Source: Parvularcula oceani (lineage in GTDB: Bacteria; Pseudomonadota; Alphaproteobacteria; Caulobacterales; Parvularculaceae). From it: 64,000 nt of DNA. Position numbers and translations under genes: made by a program. The notes below the pieces were generated by a model. It saw nothing but the letters and a program-made list of their open reading frames with translations. It was not told the DNA's origin and did not search any database. Numbering within the stretch: the stretch's first letter is position 1; every line of letters begins with the position of its first letter. This document shows, piece after piece, positions 9,631-18,932 of the stretch. The stretch covers positions 434,001 to 498,000 of the forward strand of contig NZ_JPHU01000001.1 in the NCBI RefSeq assembly GCF_000733125.1, read 5' to 3'.

Positions 9631-9739
9631 GACGGGAAGCCGCATCCCCTGAGGGCCGGCTCTCCTCCCCCGCGGCTGCGATGGCCGCGTGGACATCGCG
9701 GCGGGCCATGCCAAGCTCCCCCGCGCGAGGAGGTCAGGC

Positions 9740-10901
9740 ATGGCGCATTACGGTGACTATCAGAACGAGATCTACGGGGCGGGCCTGCGCGGCATCGTCC
9801 CGGGCCTGCCCGTCGATTTCGCGAACCTGAAAGCGCGGGCGGAGGCGGCGATGGCGCCCCATGTCCTCAGCTACGTTCAGGGCGGCTGCGGCGACGAGGG
9901 CACGCAGGACCGCAATGCCGAAGCCTTCGCCCATTGGGGAATGGTGCCGCGCATGATGGTCGACTGCTCGAAGCGCGACCTCTCGACCGAGCTGTTCGGA
10001 CAGACCCTGCCGAGCCCGCTCTTCATGAGCCCGATCGGCGTCAACGGCATCTGCACGCAGGACGGACACGGCGACCTCGCCGCGGCGAAGGCCTCCGCGA
10101 AGACGGGCGTGCCGTTCATGGCCTCGACCCTGTCCAACGACCCGCTCGAAGACGTCATCTCCCATTGCGGCGACACGCCCGCCTTCTTCCAGCTCTATAC
10201 GCCCAAGAACCGGGATCTCGCGCTCAGCCTCATCTCCCGCGCGGAAAAGGCCGGATACAGGGCGCTCGTGATCACGCTCGACACCTGGGTGACGGGCTGG
10301 CGGCCGCGCGACCTCAACACGGCGAATTTCCCCCAGCTGCGGGGGCCATGTCCTGCAGAACTACTTCACCGACCCCGTCTTCCGCGGCATGCTCGACGCT
10401 CCGCCCGAGGAGGATCTCCCGGCAGCCGTCGCGGCGTGGGCCGCGACCTTCGGGCAGGTCCTGACATGGGAGGACATGGGCTGGCTGCGCGAAGCGACTT
10501 CGCTTCCTCTCGTCCTCAAGGGGATCTGCCATCCCGACGACGCGCGGCAGGCGGTGGACAGGGGCGCTGACGCCGTCTTCTGCTCGAACCATGGCGGACG
10601 CCAGGCCAATGGCGGGATCGCCGCGATCGACATGCTGCCGGATGTCGTGAAGGCGGCGGGGGAGACGCCCGTGCTCTTCGATTCGGGCATCCGCTCCGGC
10701 AGCGACGCGGTGAAGGCGCTGGCGCTCGGCGCGCGGGCCGTCGGCATTGGCCGTCCCTATGCTTACGGCCTCGCCCTGTCTGGTGCGGACGGCGCGGCGC
10801 ATCTCCTGCGCTGCATCCTCGCCGAAGCCGACCTCCTGATGGCGGTCAACGGCTACCCGACCCTCAAGGCTGTGCGGGAGGCGGGGGCGCGGCGCGTCTG
10901 A
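9740..10901 (+). CDS. FMN-dependent alpha-hydroxy-acid oxidase, lactate 2-monooxygenase-like, apparent frameshift
   Basis: The corrected product is about 386 residues, normal for the family. ATG 9740 follows a strong GAGGAGG. The first ~200 residues (through [16 protein letters not shown]) and the last ~185 ([20 protein letters not shown] onward) are in different frames; they join if one G is removed from the run of five at 10341-10345. The C-terminal half has the active-site [11 protein letters not shown] (His, Arg) and the phosphate-binding [19 protein letters not shown], both diagnostic for the glycolate/lactate oxidase family. The HVLQNYF region resembles lactate 2-monooxygenase. It probably oxidises L-lactate or another 2-hydroxy acid with O2. 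The indel may be a sequencing error. Confidence 0.85.
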
Positions 10902-10908
10902 CGCCTCC

Positions 10909-11415
10909 TCATGCCGTCCAGAGCCCGCGCTTCTTGTGCCAGTCCGCAATGCTTTCCTCGGGATAAAGATCGAAGCACCGATCCCCCTCCCCAATCTGCG
11001 GGACGACCCATGAGGCCTTGAAGCGCAGCATCAGGTGCACGCTCTCCGGCGGGACCGGCAGGTCGGTGTCGATGGCCGAGGCGAAGGGGTGGACGAGGTC
11101 CGGCCAGTTCGGGTCCCACAGCCACAGCGCGCTGCCGCATTGCGCGCAGAAGCGGCGCTCGCCCGAGCTTTTCTCGCAATTGCCGCCGCGGTCGATCTCG
11201 GCCCGGTAGACCCGCATATGCTCCTCGCCCTCGACCGCCAGCGTGCGGTTGTCCGCGCCGAGATTGATCGCATAGCCGCCGCCCCCGGCCGTCTTGCGGC
11301 AGATGCGGCAATAGCAGCGCTGATAGGGAACGGGCGTGGAGCTTTCGACCCGGAAGCGGACGGCATGGCAGCGGCACTTGCCTTCGAGCAGCATGGGCAT
11401 GGGAATTTCTCGCAT
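10909..11415 (-). CDS. GFA family (glutathione-dependent formaldehyde-activating-like) zinc protein
   Basis: 168 residues from ATG 11415. The family's zinc-binding cysteines are seen: GKCRCHAVRF near the N-terminus, YCRICRK around residue 36-42, and FCAQCGSALW around residue 95. The Mss4-like fold binds two zinc ions. Family members were first linked to glutathione-formaldehyde adduct formation, but most, including this one, have no proven substrate. It is convergent with the oxidase gene (7 bases between stops) and its 5' end lies near the divergent S10 peptidase gene. Confidence 0.85.
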   Translation of the reverse strand: MREIPMPMLLEGKCRCHAVRFRVESSTPVPYQRCYCRICRKTAGGGGYAINLGADNRTLAVEGEEHMRVYRAEIDRGGNCEKSSGERRFCAQCGSALWLWDPNWPDLVHPFASAIDTDLPVPPESVHLMLRFKASWVVPQIGEGDRCFDLYPEESIADWHKKRGLWTA

Positions 11416-11551
11416 AGGCGCACCCCCGATCTGGGGTTCCCGCCGCCGCCGCACACCCGCTGGCGGTTGCAGCGCCTCTTCTTGCTTCGCCTCGCCCGGC
11501 TTGTCACTCTGGCATCCCGCCATGCCGGCGCGACGACGGATGGAGTCCCTC

Positions 11552-13144
11552 ATGGTTCCGAGCTTGCTCGCTTCGCTTCTCCTCACCACCGCGGCCGTCC
11601 AGGCGGCGGACACGGCAGACGCTCCGGCCTCCGAGGAGGTCACGATCACGCAGACGGCCGCCGATGCCGTGCTGACCTATGGCGGGGGCGCTGACGCCTT
11701 CGACTATCGCGCCAAGGCCGGCTTCACGCCGCTCGGCCCCGAAGGCGAGCCGGAGGTCGAGATCTTCTCGACCGCCTATCTGAAGCAGGACGCGGATCCT
11801 GCCAGCCGCCCCGTCACCTTCGTCTTCAATGGCGGCCCGGGCGCAGCGTCGATCTACCTCCACATGGGGGCGCTCGGCCCCGTGCGGCTCGCCTTCGCCG
11901 AGGACGGCACGCTGCCGCCCCCGCCGATCACGCTGGAAGAGAACCCCGATAGCTGGCTGCCCTTCACTGACCTCGTCTTCATCGACCCCGTCGGCACCGG
12001 CTTCTCCCGCTTCGTCGGCGAAGCCGCCGAGGAAGAGAACGGCGAGGCGAAAGGGTCCAAGACCTATCACTCGGTCGATGGCGACCTGACCGCCATGGGC
12101 GATTTCATCGAGCGCTGGCTGGCGGAGAACGGCCGCTACCGCTCGCCGGTGGTCGTCGCCGGCGAAAGCTATGGCGGCTTCCGGTCCGCCGCGCTCGCCC
12201 AGCGCCTGCCGACCCAGCACAACGTGCCGCTGACGGCAGCGGTTCTGATCTCGCCGAAATTCGATCTGTTCGGCGGCCGCCGCGACATGCTGCACCCGGC
12301 GCCATGGCTGACCCGCGTGCCGAGCTATGCCGCGACCGCCGCGGCGCAGGGCGTCGGCCCTTCGGGCGAGGCGGCCAAGAGCGCGGAAGACATCGAGGAC
12401 ATGATCGGCGAGGCGGAGGAATTCGCACTGAACGGCTTCACCGATTACCTCGTGCAGGGCGAACGCATGGACGAAGCCGAGCGCGAGGACGTGCTGCGGC
12501 GCTTCGCGGAGATGACCGGCCTCGACTACGACTATGTCTCGCGCCAGCGCGGACGCATCTCGCAGGACGAGTTCGCCCGTGCCCTCCTCCAGGACGAGGG
12601 GCGGCTCTTGGGCATTTACGACGCCTCCGTCACCGGCCTCGATCCGGCCCCGGACGAGGCGGAAGCCGGATACGATGTCGATCCGACCCTCGCCGTCCTG
12701 TCGGGCCCCTTCCGCGCGGCGCTCGTCAGCTTCCTGAGCGACGAGCTCGGCTTCAACCTTCCCGACCGCCGCTATCAGCCGCTCAGCCGCGATGTCAGCA
12801 TGGCATGGCGCTATTACGTCGGCTCGGACAAGCGGCCCCAGCCGCCCGCCGCGGCCGAGGCGCTGCGCGAGGGTCTCGCGCTCAACCCGCACCTCAAGGT
12901 CTGGATTACGCACGGCTATTTCGATCTGCAAACGCCCTATTTCGAGACGGCCTACATCATCAATAATCTCGCCATCCCCGAGGAGAAGCGCGAGGACGTT
13001 ACGCTGTCCAATTACTGGGGCGGGCACATGTACTACATGCATCCCGAAAGCTCGGCGGCCTTCGGGCAAGACGCCCGCGCCTTCTACGATTTCGGCCGGG
13101 CGGGGGGTGGCGGCGACGCGGGCACGTCCTCCGCACGCCGCTGA
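11552..13144 (+). CDS. Exported S10 family serine carboxypeptidase
   Basis: About 530 residues. The chosen start ATG 11552 has GGAGT six bases upstream and opens directly on a signal peptide ending AAVQA; an upstream ATG at 11540 is possible. The S10 hallmarks are TFVFNGGPGAAS (oxyanion region), the nucleophile in VVAGESYGGF, and near the end the HGYFDLQTPYF and YWGGHMYYMH segments, which carry the Asp and His of the triad. It removes C-terminal residues from peptides, probably in the periplasm. Bacterial members of this type are common in peptide-degrading alpha- and gammaproteobacteria. Confidence 0.9.
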   Translation: MVPSLLASLLLTTAAVQAADTADAPASEEVTITQTAADAVLTYGGGADAFDYRAKAGFTPLGPEGEPEVEIFSTAYLKQDADPASRPVTFVFNGGPGAASIYLHMGALGPVRLAFAEDGTLPPPPITLEENPDSWLPFTDLVFIDPVGTGFSRFVGEAAEEENGEAKGSKTYHSVDGDLTAMGDFIERWLAENGRYRSPVVVAGESYGGFRSAALAQRLPTQHNVPLTAAVLISPKFDLFGGRRDMLHPAPWLTRVPSYAATAAAQGVGPSGEAAKSAEDIEDMIGEAEEFALNGFTDYLVQGERMDEAEREDVLRRFAEMTGLDYDYVSRQRGRISQDEFARALLQDEGRLLGIYDASVTGLDPAPDEAEAGYDVDPTLAVLSGPFRAALVSFLSDELGFNLPDRRYQPLSRDVSMAWRYYVGSDKRPQPPAAAEALREGLALNPHLKVWITHGYFDLQTPYFETAYIINNLAIPEEKREDVTLSNYWGGHMYYMHPESSAAFGQDARAFYDFGRAGGGGDAGTSSARR

Positions 13145-13159
13145 ACGCGCGGGCGCGGC

Positions 13160-13885
13160 TCAGGGAAGCGTCCTGCGCCCCGCCTTGAGGTCTGCAAGAT
13201 AGCGGACATTCTCGAAGGACGCGGCGACGCAGAACGCCGCCGCGAGGAACCCGCCGGTGTTCAGGCGCGAGAGATCCTCGCCGCTCAACTCGGCGAAGCG
13301 GCGCTGGTCGATCGTGAAGAACCCGTCCAGCCTGTGGCCGTGCTCCGTTCCCGTGTCGAGCTCGAGCGCGACGGGCTGGATCAGGCCTGCGCCGCCGAGA
13401 GCGTCGAACATGGCCGGCGCCGTGCGCGCCCCGTCATGCAGGCGAACGAGGGTCGCGGCCATGGCTTCGAGATAGGGGGTGTTGCCGCCTTCCTCCGAGA
13501 AGAGCCGGTGCCCCTCGCTGCGGCTGATGCGGGGGGATGCGAGGTCGATATGGATCATCGCCTCGGGCGGCGCCTCCTCGCCCTGCGCATGACGCAGAGC
13601 GAGCGAGAAAGGCCCTCGGGCCTGGATGCCGGGAACGTAGCGGGCCCGCCAGCGCCCCTCCGACAGGAACAGGTTCTCGCCCCTGTCGAAACCCAGAAGC
13701 GCGACCGCCGAATAGGCGCCGTCCTCTCCCTCTCGGAAAAGGATCGGATATTCGCGCTGCAGCTCCACGAATTCCGTCGGGAAGACCGGCACCAGATTGA
13801 CCGCGTCCCCATAAGCTTCGCCATGCCCTTCGAGGACCCGGAGATCCGCATGCTCGGCATGATTGAGCAGAACGACATCGGCCAT
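13160..13885 (-). CDS. SapC family protein
   Basis: 241 residues starting at ATG 13885 with AAGGAG seven bases upstream. The sequence matches the SapC-like family of alphaproteobacteria, with features such as VFPTEFVELQREYPILF near residue 35-50 and the late FFTIDQRRFAEL and YLADLKAGRR segments. There is no signal peptide and no membrane segment. SapC was named for an S-layer-associated gene, but the biochemical role is not established; homologues often sit near TonB-dependent receptors or peptide/sugar-use genes. It diverges from the GH3 fusion gene across a 357-base regulatory gap. Confidence 0.82.
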   Translation of the reverse strand: MADVVLLNHAEHADLRVLEGHGEAYGDAVNLVPVFPTEFVELQREYPILFREGEDGAYSAVALLGFDRGENLFLSEGRWRARYVPGIQARGPFSLALRHAQGEEAPPEAMIHIDLASPRISRSEGHRLFSEEGGNTPYLEAMAATLVRLHDGARTAPAMFDALGGAGLIQPVALELDTGTEHGHRLDGFFTIDQRRFAELSGEDLSRLNTGGFLAAAFCVAASFENVRYLADLKAGRRTLP

Positions 13886-14242
13886 GACGGCTCCTTCTTT
13901 CCTTGAGGCGAGGCGGTGCTGAGACTGGTCGGTCCCGCCCCGCGGCGCAAGCTGGGCGGATCGCGCCCCCGGGGGGACGGCCTTGTTTCTGTATACTGAA
14001 CGCCTGCCTCGGCCTCCCATTCTCATACGCTGATGCGAGCGCTACCATTCCTTCGAAGAATAGGATAGGAACGCGCAGGGACAGGCCTTCTCTTTTGTTG
14101 CAGCGCAGCAAGTGCATGCGGGAACGATCACTTCCTGCTTCATGCTGCGGTGCCGAATGGTCTTGGGGGTTTTCTGTCTGGTTCTGGTTTGCACGACGCT
14201 CTGCGGGCGGATCTCCCGGCGAGCGAAGCGGAGGAAGAGAAG
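13886..14242. other. Intergenic region between divergent sapC-like and GH3-lactonase genes
   Basis: 357 bases without a convincing gene. It holds the ribosome site of the SapC-like gene at its left end, a GTATAC hexanucleotide at 13991-13996, a LacI-type operator candidate at 14034-14047, and a noticeably AT-richer stretch (about 14050-14190) before the purine-rich ribosome site of the GH3 gene. No clear -35/-10 pair could be fixed by eye. Confidence 0.6.
14034..14047. promoter_or_regulatory. Candidate LacI-family operator
   Basis: The sequence TGCGAGCGCTACCA fits the pseudo-palindrome TGxxAGCGCTxxCA, centred on the AGCGCT core, which is typical of LacI-family repressors of sugar-use genes in alphaproteobacteria. 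It lies about 196 bases upstream of the GH3-lactonase start and is the only such site noticed in the gap. No LacI-family gene is in the window. Confidence 0.5.
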
Positions 14243-17200
14243 ATGGTCGGAAGACGGGTGATCGGTCGGGGCCTCGCCCTTCTTGCGCTGTGCCTGCCCG
14301 CCCCTCTCGCCGCGCAGCCGGCGCCGACCTCGCCCGCCGGGCAGGAGGCGGAAACCCTCCTTGCACGGGCGAATGCGGACGGCCTGAGCGGGCAGGACAG
14401 GATCGACTTCCTGATCGGAGAAATGACGCTCGAGGAGAAGCTCGGCCAGCTTCACCAGATGGCCGGCGGCCGTTCGAAATCGCTCAATTCCCGCCTCGGC
14501 GACGAGGAGGACGCGCGCGTGCGGGCCGGCCTCGTCGGCTCCTATCTGCATGTCGCGGGCGCCGAACCGCTGGAACGGCTTCAGCGCGTGGCGGTGGAGG
14601 AGAGCCGCACCGGCATCCCGCTTCTCTTCGCGATGGACGTCGTCCACGGCTACCGCACGATCTATCCCGTGCCGCTGGCCATGGCGGCGAGCTTCGATCC
14701 CGATCTCGCCGAGCGCGTTGCCCGCATGGCCGCGCGGGAGGCGTCGGCGGCCGGGCTGCACTGGACCTTCGCCCCGATGATCGACATCGCGCGCGATGCC
14801 CGCTGGGGCCGCACCGTCGAGGGCGCCGGCGAGGAGCCCTATCTCGGCGCCCGCATGGCCGAGGCGCAGGTGCGCGGCTATCAGGGGAAGGACCTCTCAG
14901 CGCCCGACACGATCCTCGCCACCGCCAAGCATCTCGGCGCCTATGGCGCGGCGCAGGGCGGTCGGGACTATGACAGCGCCGATATCTCCGAACGCACGCT
15001 GCGCGAGGTCTATCTGCCGCCCTTCGCCGCCGCGATCGATGCGGGCGCCGGCAGCGTCATGGCCGCCTTCAACGATATCGGCGGCGTGCCCGCCACCGCC
15101 AACGAGATGCTGCTGCAGGACATCCTGCGGGAAGCATGGGGCTTTGACGGGCTCGTCGTCTCCGACTGGAACGCGATCCTCGAGCTGACCGAGCACGGGG
15201 TCGCGGCGGACCGCGCCGAGGCGGGCGCGCTGGCTCTTCGCGCCGGTGTGGACATGGAGATGACGTCGGGCATCTATGTCGCCGATCTGGCGGACCGCGT
15301 GCGGGGGGACGAGACGCTGCAGGCCGCGCTCGACCGTGCGGTCGGCCATATCCTCCTCGCCAAGGACCGGCTCGGCCTCCTGGACGATCCTCTCGCCTAT
15401 TCCGATCCGGAGCGGGAGGAGCGCCTGCTCCTGTCCGAGGCGCATCGGGCGCTCGCGCGGGAAGCGGCGATCCGCTCCCTCGTCCTTCTCCAGAACGACG
15501 GAACGCTCCCCTTGCGGACGGACGGCCTGCGCCGCGTCGCCGTGATCGGCGCGCTGGCCGACGATGCGCGCTCGCCGCTCGGCTCATGGGCGGCGCAGGG
15601 CCGCGAGGAAGACGTCGTGACGCTCCTCGACGGCCTGCGGGACGCGCTGCCGGAGGCGGTCACGCTCGACTATGTCGCGGGCGCGGATACGAAAGAGATG
15701 CCCGGCCGGATGGCCCTGCGCAGGGCCGCGAGGGCGGCCGAGCGGGCGGACGTGGCGCTGCTCGTGATCGGAGAGGATTACGACCTCTCCGGCGAAGCGC
15801 GGAGCCGCTCGGATATCGGCCTGCCTGCGCCGCAGGCCGCCCTCGCAGAGGCGGTTCTGGACACGGACACGCCGGTCGTCGTCGTGCTGATGAATGGCCG
15901 CCCGCTGGCCATCCCCGGCATCGCGGGACAGGCCGAGGCCGTCCTCGAAAGCTGGATGCTCGGCGTCGAGACGGGGCCTGCCCTCGCCGCGGTCCTTCTG
16001 GGAGAGGAGGATCCCGCCGGACGCCTCCCCGTCTCCTTCCCGCGCCGCACCGGACAGGTGCCGATCTATCTCGCGCATTCTCCCACGGGCCGTCCTGCCG
16101 ATCCGGACCTGTCAAAGGACACGGCCCGCTACATGGATACCCAGATCACGCCGCTCTACCCCTTCGGCCACGGCCTCTCCTATGCCGAATTCGCCTATGG
16201 CGAAGCCGTCCAGGACAGAGGCGAGCTGCGCCGGGGCGACAGCGTCACCATCGAAGTGCCGGTCACCAACGGCTCGGACCGGCCGGGCGAGGAAGTCGTC
16301 CAGCTCTATATCCGCGACCCGCTCGCCCGCGTCGCGCGGCCCGTGCGCAGCCTGCGCGGCTTCCAGCGGCTGGCTCTCGCGCCGGGGGAGACGAAGACGG
16401 TGGCCTTCTCCTTGACCCCCGAACAGCTCGCCTATTGGGGACCCGAGGAAGCATGGCGCGTCGATGCAGGCCGCATCGACTGGTTCATCGGCAGCTCCTC
16501 GTCCGATATCCGCGCGCAGGGCAGCTTCGAAGTCGCCGAGGGCTTCGCGGCCGATGGCGCGGGCGCGGCGCATGCGACGCATACGGCGCTGATAGGAGAA
16601 GGCGAGGAGGACGCTTACGAGACCATCGGCACGATCGAACGGCTCGATCCGCGTGCGGATGCTCTGATCGCGCCCGGCGCGCGGATCGAGAAGCTGACCG
16701 CCGACCGCTTCGGCTGGTCCGAAGGCCCCGTCCACATGACGGACCGCCGGCAGGTGCTCTTCACCGACGTGCCCGGCAATGTGCTTTACGGATGGTCGGA
16801 GGAGAGTGGCCTCGAAGTGGTCCTTTCGCCCTCCGGCCTCGAAGGGGACGTGCCCGAAGAGGTCCGCGAGCCCGGCGCGAACGGGCTGATCGCGGACGGT
16901 CCGGACGCCATCCTGATGGGCGATCACGGCAATCGCGCCATCGCCCGGCTCGACCTCGACACGAAGGAGAAGATGCTCCTCGCCACCCGGTATGACGGCA
17001 AGCGTTTCACGAGCCCCAACGACCTGACCCGTGCCGAGGACGGGACGATCTACTTCACCGATCCGCCCTACGGCATGCGCGGCGGCGATGACTCCCCCCT
17101 CAAGGAGATGGATGCGAACGGCGTCTACCGCCTGACGCCGGACGGGGAGGTCACGCGGATCGATGCCCGGCTGACGCGGCCCAACGGCGTCGCGCTGTCC

Positions 17201-17551
17201 CCGGACGAGCGCACGCTCTATGTCGCCCAATCCGATCCGCAGGCGGCGCATCTCTACGCCTACGCGCTGGACGGGAACGGTATGCCCGAAGGGCGCACCC
17301 TCCTCGCCGACTTCACCCCGCTGGTGGAGGCCGGAGAGCCCGGCCTGCCGGACGGCCTCTCCGTGGACGCGGAGGGGAACATCTATTTGGCGGGCCCCGG
17401 CGGCATTCACCTCCTGAGCCCCGAGGGGGAGCGGCTGGCGCTCATCCGCACCGGCACGCCGGCGGCGAACGCGGCGCTGACCGAGGACGGCAGCACGCTC
17501 TACATCACATCGGGCGCCTTCCTCGCGCGGGTCCGTCTGCAGGCGGACTGA
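14243..17551 (+). CDS. Exported GH3 beta-glycosidase fused to SMP-30/gluconolactonase domain
   Basis: 1102 residues from ATG 14243 (purine-rich GGAAGAGAAG upstream), with a signal peptide ending at about residue 25 (APLAAQ). Residues ~45-640 form a GH3 enzyme: MTLEEKLGQLHQMAG, the catalytic region GFDGLVVSDWNAIL with the nucleophile Asp at about 306, and the (alpha/beta) second domain. Residues ~655-745 are the fibronectin-III-like domain usual in beta-glucosidases. After a linker, residues ~805-1100 form a six-bladed SMP-30/gluconolactonase propeller with candidate metal ligands in GWSEGPVHM (Glu), SPNDLTRAEDG (Asn) and LPDGLSVDAEGN (Asp). Plain GH3 enzymes are 700-850 residues, so the lactonase is a real addition and there is no stop between the parts. 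A gntP permease follows 9 bases later, suggesting cellobiose-like sugars, glucose, gluconolactone and gluconate as successive intermediates. Confidence 0.9.
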   Translation: MVGRRVIGRGLALLALCLPAPLAAQPAPTSPAGQEAETLLARANADGLSGQDRIDFLIGEMTLEEKLGQLHQMAGGRSKSLNSRLGDEEDARVRAGLVGSYLHVAGAEPLERLQRVAVEESRTGIPLLFAMDVVHGYRTIYPVPLAMAASFDPDLAERVARMAAREASAAGLHWTFAPMIDIARDARWGRTVEGAGEEPYLGARMAEAQVRGYQGKDLSAPDTILATAKHLGAYGAAQGGRDYDSADISERTLREVYLPPFAAAIDAGAGSVMAAFNDIGGVPATANEMLLQDILREAWGFDGLVVSDWNAILELTEHGVAADRAEAGALALRAGVDMEMTSGIYVADLADRVRGDETLQAALDRAVGHILLAKDRLGLLDDPLAYSDPEREERLLLSEAHRALAREAAIRSLVLLQNDGTLPLRTDGLRRVAVIGALADDARSPLGSWAAQGREEDVVTLLDGLRDALPEAVTLDYVAGADTKEMPGRMALRRAARAAERADVALLVIGEDYDLSGEARSRSDIGLPAPQAALAEAVLDTDTPVVVVLMNGRPLAIPGIAGQAEAVLESWMLGVETGPALAAVLLGEEDPAGRLPVSFPRRTGQVPIYLAHSPTGRPADPDLSKDTARYMDTQITPLYPFGHGLSYAEFAYGEAVQDRGELRRGDSVTIEVPVTNGSDRPGEEVVQLYIRDPLARVARPVRSLRGFQRLALAPGETKTVAFSLTPEQLAYWGPEEAWRVDAGRIDWFIGSSSSDIRAQGSFEVAEGFAADGAGAAHATHTALIGEGEEDAYETIGTIERLDPRADALIAPGARIEKLTADRFGWSEGPVHMTDRRQVLFTDVPGNVLYGWSEESGLEVVLSPSGLEGDVPEEVREPGANGLIADGPDAILMGDHGNRAIARLDLDTKEKMLLATRYDGKRFTSPNDLTRAEDGTIYFTDPPYGMRGGDDSPLKEMDANGVYRLTPDGEVTRIDARLTRPNGVALSPDERTLYVAQSDPQAAHLYAYALDGNGMPEGRTLLADFTPLVEAGEPGLPDGLSVDAEGNIYLAGPGGIHLLSPEGERLALIRTGTPAANAALTEDGSTLYITSGAFLARVRLQAD

Positions 17552-17560
17552 GGCAAGGGG

Positions 17561-18925
17561 ATGCCAGGGGAGACGCTCGGGCCGATCCTGGCCACAGGCG
17601 CGGCCGTCGCCGCGCTCCTCCTCCTGGTGCTCAGGGCGAGGCTTCCGGCCTTCCTCGCCCTGATCCTCGTCAGCCTCCTCTTCGGGATCAGCGTCGGCAT
17701 GGCGCCGGAGGCGGTCCTGGGCGCGGTGCGCGAAGGCGTAGGCGGCACGCTCGGCTTCGTTGCGGTCGTGGTGGGCCTCGGGGCGATGATGGGCGCGCTT
17801 CTGGAGGCGTCCGGCGGCATCGACGCGATCTCCGGGCGCATCCTCTCGCGCTTCGGCCCGAAGCGCGCGCCTGCAGCCCTCACCCTGATCGGCCTTCTCG
17901 TCTCGATCCCCGTCTTCTTCGACGTGGCGCTGATCATCCTTCTCCCCGTCCTCGTCGGCCTGAGGCAGAAGACCGGACGCCCGCTCATCGCCTTCGCCAT
18001 CCCGCTGCTGGCAGGGCTCGCCGTCGCCCACGCCTTCGTGCCGCCGACGCCGGGCCCGATCGCGGTGGCGGACATTCTCGGCGCCGAACTCGGCCTCGTC
18101 ATGCTGTTCGGCCTGATCGCCGGGCTTCCCGCCGCGCTCGTCGGCGGCCCCCTCCTTGCGGCTATCCTCGCGCGCTCTTCCGCCTTCGAAGGAGAGGCTT
18201 CGCCCGTTCCTGCAGCGAGCGGAAGCGGCGGGAGGGCGCCGGATCCGGCAGGTTTTCTCGACGCGCTGCTCGTCATCCTCGTGCCGGTCTTCCTGATCCT
18301 CCTCGCCACGGCGCTGACGGGCTTCGCTCCGGATGCGCAGGACGGCATTCTCGGACAGGTCATCCTCTTCATCGGCCACCCCTTCAGCGCCCTGACCATC
18401 GCCTGCCTGTTCGGCTGGTGGCGGCTCGGCCGCGCCAGGGGGATGCCGGCGGCAGACCTTCAGGCCGCGATGGCCCGCGCGCTGGAGCCTGCCGGGCTGG
18501 TCGTGCTCGTCACCGGCGCTGGCGGCGCCTTCAAGCAGGTCCTCGTGGATTCGGGCGCAGGCGCGGCGCTCGCGGCGAGCCTTCAGGCGGCGTCGGTCCC
18601 GCTCCTCCTCTTCGGCTTCGTGACCGCCGGCATCGTGCGGCTGGCACAGGGCTCGGCGACGGTCGCCATGGTGACCGCCGCGGGCCTCGCCGCGCCCGTC
18701 GTCCAGACGGCGGGCGTGCCCGCGCCGCAGGTCGCCCTTCTCGTCATCGCCATCGCCAGCGGCGCCAGCCTGACAAGCCACGTCAACGATTCGGGCTTCT
18801 GGCTCGTCAGCCGCTATCTGGGCCTGACAGAGGCGCAGACCCTGCGCAGCTGGACGGTCTGCACCACGCTGATCGGCCTCGTCGGATTCCTGGTGGCCAG
18901 CCTTCTCGGTCTGCTGATCGGCTGA
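17561..18925 (+). CDS. GntP family gluconate:H+ symporter
   Basis: 454 residues with about 12 hydrophobic segments and the GntP family signatures RLPAFLALILVSLLFGI near the N-terminus, SIPVFFDVALIILLPVL around residue 125, and AHAFVPPTPGP around residue 155. The C-terminal half has SGASLTSHVNDSGFWL, another conserved GntP stretch. The family imports gluconate or related sugar acids with protons across the inner membrane. It starts 9 bases after the GH3-lactonase gene, so the two very likely form an operon and the permease would collect the lactonase product. Confidence 0.93.
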   Translation: MPGETLGPILATGAAVAALLLLVLRARLPAFLALILVSLLFGISVGMAPEAVLGAVREGVGGTLGFVAVVVGLGAMMGALLEASGGIDAISGRILSRFGPKRAPAALTLIGLLVSIPVFFDVALIILLPVLVGLRQKTGRPLIAFAIPLLAGLAVAHAFVPPTPGPIAVADILGAELGLVMLFGLIAGLPAALVGGPLLAAILARSSAFEGEASPVPAASGSGGRAPDPAGFLDALLVILVPVFLILLATALTGFAPDAQDGILGQVILFIGHPFSALTIACLFGWWRLGRARGMPAADLQAAMARALEPAGLVVLVTGAGGAFKQVLVDSGAGAALAASLQAASVPLLLFGFVTAGIVRLAQGSATVAMVTAAGLAAPVVQTAGVPAPQVALLVIAIASGASLTSHVNDSGFWLVSRYLGLTEAQTLRSWTVCTTLIGLVGFLVASLLGLLIG

Positions 18926-18932
18926 GCCGGCC

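Noticed and set aside
3655-13996. Shared GTATAC hexanucleotide at 3655-3660 and 13991-13996 as a common operator
   Set aside because: The flanks differ and the full sites are not palindromic, so coincidence is the simpler explanation despite the rarity of this hexamer in GC-rich DNA.
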